NCBI GenBank assembly: GCA_021401465.1
Contig: JADDMT010000107.1
Coordinates: 34,992 to 98,991, forward strand
Reading direction: 5' to 3'
From: Teratosphaeria epicoccoides
Lineage: Eukaryota; Ascomycota; Dothideomycetes; Mycosphaerellales; Teratosphaeriaceae
DNA: 64,000 bases
How positions within the stretch are numbered: position 1 is the first letter of the stretch; each line of letters opens with the position of its first letter. The notes beneath the pieces were generated by a model, which did not search any database, had not been told where the DNA came from, and saw only the letters and a program-made list of their open reading frames with translations. Below are positions 51,909-62,100 of the stretch, piece by piece. Position numbers and translations under genes: made by a program.

Positions 51909-54900
51909 TCAAGAATTCTGCTCCGAAACTCTTATCTTCCTACGAATCGACCTTCTTAAGCCCTACTTACGCCTCCTCTACTCTTCGAACTCGCGAATAG
52001 CTTCTAGAGCGTTCTTGTAGTCTTCGGCCGGAACCTATTATGTGTACTTAGGTAGGTATCCTTTCTACTTTACTAGATAGTACGTTATGCCTTTACGCCG
52101 CATACTGTCCTTAATACCCTTGACTTCCTACTCTTCGTTCTCTTCTGCTACTAGCATCAGGTCCGCAGGCTCTTTGCCCTTACGCTATACCTATAGTTCG
52201 AGTAGAGATACGTAGAAGACGTCATGTACATGATATGACGATAGTAATAATAACCGGTACGCCTGCGAGCCTATTATGTCGCGTATCTAGAAGGGTCCGA
52301 CAAACCTTAGCGTCATCTTCTTGCTTAGAAGTTTTAGCTTGAGATTCTTTGTCGACAGTAACACCTTTATACTAACTACGTATTACATCGGTTTAGCATA
52401 GGCGTTATTATGTTTTATCTGGGATTCTGAGGCCTTTTTCTAGTGTTCTATTAGCACTAAATGTACCTCGCGCATACGCCGCGCTAATTCTGCGGCAGCT
52501 AGTACCCTCTCCTTAGAAGACTCGTCCTAAGGCGGTTCTAGGTGTATTTCTGGATCAAAGCTATAAAGAATCTGAAATAGCGACATGCGCATAGTAGCAT
52601 ACACGCTGTTATTAACTGCAAATTCCGCCATAGGAATTACGTCAGCCTAGGCATCCTAGTTCTTAGCGTAGTAGCACTAAAGGTACTACTTAAGAGTCTA
52701 GTTTATACGTTTAGTCTAACTATTAGTCTGTGGATAGAATGCTGTACTTAGGCGGTGCTTAACACGCGCCTTAAACACAAATTCTTGCTAGTATTTACTA
52801 GTAAAGACAGAACCTCGATCTAATAGGATACTTCGGGGGACACTAAAGCACTATATAACTTTATCGCGAAGTAGTCACGTAAGCTCGCTACTTATGCACT
52901 TTTTCGTATATAGGATGAAGACATTTATCTTAGAGTATTAGTCGACTACTATAAGGACAGTATTAACTACATTACCTCTCTACTTTGCTAGCAGCAAATT
53001 AGTAATAAAATCTATAGTCAAGTCTTGCTATAGTCTCTCTAGTAGTAGGAGCGCCTAAGCATTACTATAGGGGCGATAGCGCCAAGATTTGCTAACCTAG
53101 CATGTCTAGCAGGATTTAACATAGTCAGAGACATCCTGTTCTAGCGTTAGCTACTAGTATTTGCGTCCGAGAAGTACGATTGTCTTCTCTGCGCTAAAAT
53201 GGCCCGCGAGTTTATTGTCATAATGAATACAGAGGAGCTGCAAACAGAGTATGTAGTTAGTAGGTACGTAGAGCCTATTGTTAAAGTACTACAAGTCGCC
53301 TGACTTGATCTAGTAGTTTAGACTGCCTATAGTGTCCTAGAGGGCTATACCCTTATTAATTAACTCCGGTTCTCGCTCTTGTAACTGCTGAATAAGTCTC
53401 GAGACTTCTTTAAAGGGTTCTTTAGACATCGTATGCTTACTACATGTAAGCTAGTTAACTACCGCACAGATCAAGCTAGACGTAGTCGCTACAACTGCTA
53501 GATAGGAGGGTTTGTTACTAGCAGAGGCTATAAGGCCCTATTAGACCTATAGTCGACCTACAAGAGAAGCTAACGACAGATCGCCGCCCTAAACTACAAG
53601 CTTCGTTTGTAGCGTAGGGAGAAGCTATTAGTTACCCTGCTCCCTAGTGTCGTAGTCCGGTCGTCGCGAAGGACTGTTAGCTAGATTCGTCTTTCTAGAA
53701 CGATGCTAGATAACGAAGTCAAAGCTAGCAAGGAAAGTCGCCTACCTTGCTTGCCGACTACTTAGCTGCTTTACTCCTATGAAGCCGCGAAGGTTGTTAT
53801 AGTTAGTAAGTACCTTAATAGGGTACGCTGCGCCTTCGAGGTAGTGTTAGTACTCCTTAAAGCTATTAACAATAGCTAAAAGCTCTTAGTCGTAAGTCTC
53901 GTAGTTAAGCTTAGCGCCCTACATGTTCTGCAACTAGAAGGTAATTAGGTACTATTACGTACTACCTTTGTACGACTAGAGCTAGGATATAATTACGGCT
54001 ATTGCGAATTTTGAAGTATCGGTCTCTATTTAGATCTTCGTAGTAGGGTCAAAGTGCCGAAGTATAGGCGTAGTTTAGAAAGCTGCTTTAAGTTCAGAGA
54101 AAGCCTTACTCTAAGCCTCCTCCTAAGGCACTATCCCTAGCTTTTTTCCTCGAATCGCGCCCTTTGCGAGGGCCATAAGGGGAGCCACGATCTTCAAGTA
54201 GGACCATATGAATCTGCAGTAGAAGTTAGTAAACCCTAGGAACACCTACACTTCTTAGAGGGTAGTTAGCCGCAGCTACTCCGCGATTGCGGACACCCTT
54301 TAGTCATCTATGATAACTCCTTCTATAGAGACGATGTATCCAAGAAACTTAATCCTATCTGTCAGGAATAAGCACTTCTTTAGGTTCGCGTATAGAGCGA
54401 ACTTGCGGAGCTATTTAAGTACTATCCTTAGGTACCGAATATGCTCCTCCTTCGAGTCAGAGTAGACTAGTATATCGTCTAAATATACTACGTAGCAGGT
54501 GTTAACGAGGCCGGCTAGGGCCCGGTTAATATACGCTTAGAACATTGCTAGTACGTTAGTTAAGCTAAACGGCATTACTGTATACTCGAAGTGTCTGTAC
54601 TACGTTTAGAATAAAGTCTTCTACTTGTCGCCCTTTCAGATTAGTATCTAGTAGTAGGCGTCCTTCAAGTCGATAGACAAGAAGATGGCGGCGTAACTAA
54701 GGCGGTCAAGCGTCTCGCTAATAAGTAGTAGGGGGCAGCGGTTCTTCTAGGTTACTACGTTAAGGCCCCTATAGTTAACGTATAGGCGGAGCATGTTGTC
54801 CTTCTTTAGGACGAACATAACTAACGCTCTAGCCTCGCTGTCGCTTTGTCGGATCTACGCGTTCCTTTGAGCCTTGTAGAGGTAGTCTTGAAGTGTTTCG

Positions 54901-56317
54901 AACTACGATTCCGACATAGGGTACAGAGGTTAATGCGGAGGATTATAACCCTCCTTAAGGTTAATCGCATGTTTGGCATCTAGGGCCCAGGCATAGGCCG
55001 CAGCCTCCGCGTCGAAAATATCAGCGTATTCCCCTAACTCAGGTAGAAGGGTAACGTCTTCCTTGACGTTCTGTATGTAGACCGTATACATGCATTAGAC
55101 CTTCTTCATGTCCTTGTAGAAGCTACGTGCGTCACGTATCTATACTACAGGAACTTCGCCTATAGAGCTATAGAACTAGTTATTAGTAGCTCTATTAACA
55201 ACGACTCCCTGCTTGTAGCGCTAAGGGCGGCCGAGTAGGAGCTCCTTATTAGGAACGTCTTTAGCGTAGAAGACTTCGTTAGTCTCGCGTACTTCTCCTA
55301 AGGAGTCCGCGAGTTAGAGGCGCACGTTGTACGAGCCTTAAGCCGCTACGCCTTCGCCCTAAAAGGACTTCATAGTAGGCAGCAGGGCTCCTAGGATCGG
55401 CTTTAAACTAAGCTGTACGATTACCCTCTAGGGTATCACGTTAACCTCCGCAAGGTTGTCTAACATATAGTCTACTAGCTTAAGCGAGCCATTAACTTAG
55501 ACTGTACTAGATAGGTACTAGGTAGGCTACGAGTCTACACTATTAGTAACAGACAGCTTAGATACCCGCGGTAGCCATTCGGCTGTCTCGGGCTTGTCCT
55601 TCTTTTGCCTCCCCTCTAGGGAGGTTTCGGACACCTTGCTTACCTTTTTCCTATCATTTCGTTTAGGACAGTAAGCCGCCTAGTAGTCCCTCGCTCTACA
55701 GATGTAGCAGCTACTCGGAGGCTTCTCGCTACTGTCTTTTAGCTCAGAGGGCTTGCTCCTCCTAAATGAACTACCGCGTTAGGCGTGACCCCTAGGACGC
55801 TTGTAATAGCAGCCCTTTAGTAGGTCCTTAGGGCTTAGACGCTTATTGTCCTTACCGCCCGATTTTCTATTTCGCTTTAAGGTAATCTCTTTACGTGTCA
55901 TAAGGGACACAAGGTCTTACCGAATTGTCGGAAGTTCATGAAAAGTTATGATTGTATTCTGAAGATTGTCATCAAGTTTGACAAGTAAGTGCCGCACGCG
56001 TTACGTCTCGGTATAGGGTAGTATCTGTCCCTCGAGCGTAGCGAGGTAGGTAGCAAAGCTAGAGGTTATTTGTCCCTTCCCCTACTTGGCCTTCTCGTAC
56101 TTAACAGACATAGTAAGAGCGCGATTCCCTGGATCCTCGACCTAGTCGACATAGAACTAGCGAAAGTCTGCCTACATATACGTTCTGTCGTAGACTCGCA
56201 TAAGGTCATACTACTCATGCTAATTGTTACGAGGTTCCTTATCCTCTTCGAGCTACATTACACTAAAGGCAACCTGTTCGCCCTCTGTAGAATATCCGCA
56301 TAGGTTAAGTATAAAAA
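51909..56317 (-). pseudogene. Element A gag-pol, 5'-interrupted and heavily mutated
   Basis: Same order as B, with more stops. Reverse transcriptase (around 54,300-54,900), RNase H (around 53,600-54,150), integrase (52,450-53,500) and chromodomain (about 51,990-52,150) can be matched by comparison with B. The single-copy RNase H stretch at 53,940-54,110 corresponds to the 166-bp unit that is doubled in B. Gag is broken at 56317 by the LTR of B. Confidence 0.8.
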
Positions 56318-56677
56318 TGATATAGATGTATGTGCTATATGATATGAAAATATCTCGCAGTGTGACAGAGTAATCCGACCTTTTAGTAGGTACAAGACAG
56401 CGCTGCTTTCTGCTTATCGCAGAGGTGGCGCTAAGGGTGCTTATAACCCCTGACGCTCCTCAATTAGGGAAAGCATGTCCGAGCCTAACCCCGTAGGGGT
56501 ACCGTAGGGTCAGCGACGTAGGGGCGTCCTACGTCGACAACTGATCCTACTTAGACGACATACGAGCTAACGTATGTACGAAGGACCCCCTTGCTATATG
56601 TGGCAGGGTCACTACATGCCAAGGGCGGCTATTAGAACCCATGCGGTTCAAATGGTCCCCTAGTATCAACCGTATCA
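56318..56677 (-). repeat. Element B 3' LTR, 360 bp
   Basis: Plus-strand ends are TGATATAGATG and AACCGTATCA, so the LTR has the inverted termini TGATA and TATCA. On the minus strand AGGAGGAGGGGCAG, a polypurine tract, lies directly before it. The match in length and ends to the A LTR fixes both borders. Confidence 0.92.
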
Positions 56678-57105
56678 CTGCCCCTCCTCCTATGAGGATG
56701 TCCCTAGCCTTACTAAGTGACGCACGCGGAACATATAGGGTACGGGATGTAGCACGCTTACACCGCGTAAGGGTAAATAGGTAGATAGCCTGCGCAACAT
56801 GTGTCATGCGCATACCTTAACACCTTCGTAGCGAGTACGGGGCGGAGGCTGCTAACTCAGGCGGGTTTCAATCCGTCACATGTTAGGCGGCTTTGCAATA
56901 CCTTCGCTTTACATGCAGATCAAGATATCAGGAAACTACAAGTACGTACTTCGGTTAATCCTTGAAATTATAGGGCAAGCATGCGCGCCAGCCTCGCCAA
57001 GTAGCTTGGCTGTCCCTATTTAGTCGTGACTGTGAAGAACGTGTCGCAGAACCTCGGGGTAGTAGGAAAGTGCGCGGACACTCTGCGCGCGCCGCTCGAA
57101 ACAGC

Positions 57106-57119
57106 AGGAGCGCGCTCCT
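57106..57119. promoter_or_regulatory. Conserved GC-rich palindrome upstream of the antisense gene
   Basis: AGGAGCGCGCTCCT is a perfect 14-bp palindrome about 200 bp upstream of the TATA box. It is unchanged in copy A (49899-49912) despite many nearby mutations. It could bind a dimeric factor, though its lack of CpA also protects it from RIP. Confidence 0.4.
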
Positions 57120-57312
57120 GGCGCGGGCCTCGCCACATTTCCATGCTAGTAGGCTAGCACAAGTGCGGTCGGCGCACATGCGTGACAGCCGCGTTATCTG
57201 TTATTGCATTATTCGGTCCCCTTGTGAGTCAACTAAAGGCAGGTGCTCTGCGCATGTAGTTCGAGTCACTAGCTCAACAGTTGCGGTAGGCAACAGGGGG
57301 GCTGTCAGAGGG

Positions 57313-57319
57313 TATAAAA
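57313..57319 (+). promoter_or_regulatory. TATA box of the antisense gene, copy B
   Basis: TATAAAA in GGGTATAAAAACCTCGTC lies at the same distance from the antisense ATG as in copy A, and is followed by a pyrimidine-rich leader (CTCCTTCTTCTTTAATC). Confidence 0.55.
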
Positions 57320-57475
57320 ACCTCGTCGCTCCCTAAACTTTCCTGTTCTAAGACACTATCATCGACCTCCGCTCCTACTTCGCTTAGCTTGCGCCTCGCT
57401 ATATCTGCAGGTCCGTACTAGAGCTCCTTCTTCTTTAATCAATCAATCAAGATCAATTAACCTGTCTTAGCTACA

Positions 57476-58972
57476 ATGGCTTATATGCTACAGACTAAGT
57501 TCGACGCTACTCGCTCTGCCCGCGATTGTCGCTCGTGTCGACAATGCCTCGACAACCTTAGTAGCTAAGCTGCTTACATCTCTCCTCCGCGTGTTAGTAA
57601 GGCGTCCCCTACCCGCGAGGTATGCGTGACTTATACTAACTAAAGCGTAGCCGAGATCTGCGTCGGCAGGTTTGATGAGGGCAGTGTCTACTACAATTGT
57701 GTCAACTGTAATGGCAAGCATCAAAAATGCCAAGACCTCCCTGAAGAGGTGTATGGCGAGTATAACTAGCTCTGCCGTAACATCGATAACTTCTAGAGTG
57801 CGCGCGACAAGGGGATTACTAAAGGCACTCCGACTATGAACAGGCTACAGGCCAAGTACCGCGAGGCACTCGCCTACCTGCTCGGCGCCCTCTCGTGCTT
57901 CACCGCGACTGCTAACCGTTCTCATAGCGGCGTTCGCTTCGACTCTCTACTAACAGGCGAAAACGTTTGTCTAGGTCTGATCGCAGACTTAGTCTAGAAG
58001 ATCTTGAAGGTGCTAACTGTTAGGGTCGAGACCTTCGCCATAGTACGCATATGGTGCGGGTGCCCTCCGAGTATAAATGCTGACTTTCTCTACTAGGCTA
58101 ACGTTAGCGTCGAGAAATATCCGACTAGCCGTCAGCGTCAGCAACTCGGGGCCCTTGCCTCTATTAACGATGACTTTAAGACGCGGATAATCCGCAAGAA
58201 GGTTATCAAGCAATTCACCGCTCCCGCCGCTAAGGCTACGCCCTAGCGCCGTACTAAGAGGCAGCCTGCCTCTGAGCCGGTCCTGAGGACTAAGCCGTAA
58301 GTTACTCACTCGAATCCTGTCGCGTGCGTACAGCTAACACATTGTAGCGCTGCCGCCTACGCCGCCTCGACGCCACTGTCTAAGAAGAAGAAGAGGGCCA
58401 GGGCCGAAATTGAGGTTAGCGACGAGGAAGCCGAGCCTTCCCCGCTTGCGACCCGCACTACGTCCGTCAAGACGCTAAGGCACAAGCCTCTAGGCCAGAT
58501 CTTTGAGGATGAGGAGGATGACGACGTTCAGGATACCTTCGGTCCTAACGTGATCCCTTCGCGCCATAGTGTCACCGCACCGGTTACGCCTAAGGGAGAC
58601 ACTAAGTCCGATGATGTGGTTGACACTCGTGTCAAGAAGCGCAAGATGATCTCGAGGGCCGAGCGCGACAGCCGCAAGCGCGCTCGAGTCTCTTCGCCTT
58701 CTGATGCTAAGGATGAGGTAGTCGTCGCGACTAGGCGCGGTAAGGGTGTCGCTAGTTCTCCGGCTACTATAGGCTCTAAAGACGAGCTCCCTCGCAACCT
58801 ACTAAAGAAGAAGATGCCGGCCTCTCTTCGTGGCGTTGCTACCCCTGTTACTCATGGTCGCTTCGGGGTGTTTAGTAGACCCCGTGCGGGTAGGCAGTCC
58901 CTAGCGGACCGTAACAAGAAAGACTCTCCTGCTTCGGGTTCAGTCAGGAAGCCCCTAACTAGTAGTCGCTAA
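57476..58972 (+). pseudogene. Antisense accessory gene of element B: cysteine cluster and basic C-terminal half
   Basis: From ATG 57476 to TAA 58970-58972 one frame of 499 codons runs with no frameshift and eight internal stops, five TAG and three TAA, as expected if CAA/CAG or TGG codons were hit by RIP. The last 140 codons are still open. The N-terminus has CRSCRQC at residues 18-24, and about residues 75-90 read NCVNCNGKHQKCQDLPEEV (C-x2-C-x6-C). The middle is a mixed helical part (MNRLQAKYREALAYLLGAL, VRVETFAIVRIW, SINDDFKTRIIRKKVIKQF). The last 200 residues are rich in Lys, Arg, Ser and acidic runs, with nuclear-type signals (KKRKMISRAERDSRKRARV). It is transcribed opposite to gag-pol and convergent with it (pol stop 59113). 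I do not recognise the family; a nuclear nucleic-acid-binding protein is a reasonable guess. Confidence 0.75.
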
Positions 58973-59112
58973 GCATTAGCTACGAAGCTAATCCGAGCAT
59001 GTCTCTTGTTCTTCTTAGGTTTATTCTAGGTGTGCCTTTAGGCATTAATGATGTATAAGTAGGGCGTTTGCTTCTTGTTGTCGCTTCGCGCGTCATGCGC
59101 TACATACACGTG

Positions 59113-62100
59113 TCAAGAATTCTGCTCCGGAACCCTCATCTTCCCACGAATCGACCTTCTTAAGCCCTGCTTACACCTCCTCCGCTCTTCGAATTCACGA
59201 ATAGCTTCCGGAGTGTTCTTGCAGTCTTCGGCCGGAACCTATTGTGTGTACTTAGGTAGGTATCCTTTCTACTTCACTAGATAGTGCGTTGCGCCCTTGC
59301 GCCGCATACTGTCCTTAATACCCTCGACTTCCTACTCTTCGTTCTCTTCTGCTACTAGCATCGGGTCCGCGGGCTCTTCGCCCTTGCGCTGTACCTATAG
59401 TTCGAGTAGAGATACGTAGAAGACGTCGTGCACACGATACGACGATAGTAACGATAGCTAGTACGCCTGCGAGCCTATTGCGTCGCGTATCCGGAAGGGT
59501 CCGACGAACCTTAGCGTCATCTTCTTGCTCGGAAGTTTCAGCTTGAGATTCTTCGTCAATAGCAATACCTTCGTACTAACTACATACTACATCAGTTTAG
59601 CACAGGTGTTATTATGTTTAATCTGGGATTCTGAGGCCTTTTTCTAGTGTTCTATTAGCACCGAATGTACCTCGCGCATACGCCGCGCTAATTCCGCGGC
59701 GGCTAGCACCCTCTCCTTAGAAGACTCGTCCCGAGGCGGTTCTAGGTGTATTTCCGGATCAAAGCTATAGAGAATCTGAAATGGCGACATGCGCATAGTA
59801 GCATGCACGCTGTTATTAACTGCAAATTCCGCCATAGGAATTGCGTCGGCCTAGGCATCCTGGTTCTTAGCGTAGTAGCACCGAAGGTACTACTCAAGAG
59901 TCTAGTTCATACGTTTAGTCTGACTATTAGTCTGTAGATAGAATGCTGTACTTAGGCGGTGCTTAACACGCGCTTCAAACACAAATTCTTGCTAGTATTC
60001 ACTAGTAAAGACAGAACCTCGATCTAATAGGATACTTCGGGGGACACCGAAGCGCCGTACGACTTCGTCGCGAAGTAGCCGCGCAAGCTCGCCGCTTGTG
60101 CACTTTTTCGTACATAGGATGAAGATATTCATCTTCAAGTATCGGTCGACTACTACAAGGACAGCATCAACCACATCGCCTTTCTACTTTGCTAGCGGCA
60201 AATCGGTAATGAAATCCATAGTCAAGTCTTGCTATAGTCTCTCTGGTAGTAGGAGTGCCTGAGCATCGCCGTAGGGGCGATAGCGCCGAGATTTGCTAAT
60301 CTGGCACGTCTAGCAGGATTTGACATAGTCAGAGACATCCTGTTCTAGCGTAGGCTACTAGTATTTACGTCCGAGAAGTGCGTTTGTCTTCTCTACGCCA
60401 AAATGGCCCGCGAGTTTATCGTCATGATAAATACGGAGGAGCTGCGAACAGAGTACGCGGTCAGCGGGTACGTAGAGCCTATTGTCAAAGTACTACAAGT
60501 CGCCTGACTTGGTCTAGTACTTCGGACTGCCTGCAGTGTCCTAGAGGGCTACACCCTCATTAATTAACTCCGGTTCTCGCTCTTGCAACCGCTGAATAAG
60601 TCTCGAGACTTCTTTAAAGGGTTCTTCAGACATCGCATGCTTACCGCATGTAAGCCGGTTAACTACCGCACGGATCGAGCTAGACACGGTCGCCACAACT
60701 GCCAGATAGGAGGGTTCGTCACTAGCGGAGGCCGTGAGGCCCCATTAGACCCGCAGTCGACCTACAAGAGGAGCTAACGACAGATCGCCGCCCTAAACTA
60801 CAAGCTTCGTTTGCAGCGTAGGGAGAAGCTGTCGGTTACCCTCTTCCCTAGTGTCGTAGTCTAGTCGTCGCGAAGGACTGTCGGCCGGATTCGTCTTTCT
60901 AGAACGATGCTAGATAACGAAGTTAAAGCTAGCGAGGAAAGTCGCCTACCTTGCTTGCTAACTACTTAGCTGCTTTACGCCTATGAAGCTAGAAAGGTTA
61001 TTATAGTTAGTAAGTACCTTAATAGGGTACGCTGCGCCTTCGAGGTAGTGTCAGTACTCCTTGAAGCCGTCAATAATAGCTAAAAGCTCTTAGTCGTAAG
61101 TCTCATAGTTAAGCTTAGCGCCCTGCATCTTCCGCGACTAGAAGGCAATCAGGTACTATTACACACTACCTTTGTGCGACTAGAGCTGCGATATAATTGC
61201 GGCTATTACGAATTTTGAAGCATTAGTCTCTATCTAGATCTTTGTAGCAGGGTCAAAGTGCCGAAGTATAGGCGTAGTTTAAAAAGCTGCTTTAAGTTCA
61301 GAGAAAGCCTGCAATCGGGTACTATCGCGCACTACCTTCGTGCGACTAGAGCTGCGATATAATTGCGGCTATTGCGAATTTTGAAGCATCGGTCTCTATC
61401 CGGATCTTCGCAGTAGGGTCAAAGTGCCGAAGTATAGGCGCAATTTAGAAAGCTGCTTTGAGTTCAGAGAAGGCCTTGCTCTAAGCCTCCTCCTAAGGCA
61501 CTTTCCCTGGCTTTTTTCCTCGAACCGCGCCCTTTGCGAGGGCCGTGAGGGGAGCCACGATCTTCAAGTAAGATCGTATGAATCTGCGGTAGAAGTTAGT
61601 GAATCCTAGGAACACCTGCACTTCTCGGAGGGTAGTCGGCTACAGCTACTCCGCGATTACGGACACCCTTTAGTCATCCATGATGACTCCTTCCGTGGAG
61701 ACGATGTATCCGAGAAACTCAATCCTATCCGTCAGGAATGAGTACTTCTTTAGGTTTGCGTACAGAGCGAACTTGCGGAGCCGTTCGAGTACTATACTTA
61801 GATGCCGAATATGCTCCTCCTTCGAGTCGGAATAGACTAGTATATCGTCCAAATATACTACGTAGCAGGTGTCAACGAGGCCGGCTAGGGCCCGGTTGAT
61901 ATACGCTTAGAACGTCGCTAGTGCGTTAGTCAAGCCAAACGGCATCACTATATACTCGAAGTGTCTGTACTACATTCGGAATGCAGTCTTCTACTCGTCG
62001 CCCTTTCGGATCGGTATCTAGTAGTAGGCGTCCTTCAAGTCGATAGACGAGAAGATAGCGGCGCGACCAAGGCGGTCAAGCGTCTCGCTAATAAGTAGTA

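Larger units (their letters stand above)
49111..56317 (-). mobile_element. Element A: minus-strand chromovirus inserted into gag of C
   Basis: Reading on the minus strand from the right: gag (cut at 56317 by B), protease, reverse transcriptase, RNase H, integrase, chromodomain, then an antisense gene on the plus strand, a polypurine tract and the 3' LTR at 49111-49470. It is collinear with B and nearly identical except for abundant C-to-T and G-to-A differences that add TpA. Its 5' LTR must lie beyond the window. Confidence 0.9.
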
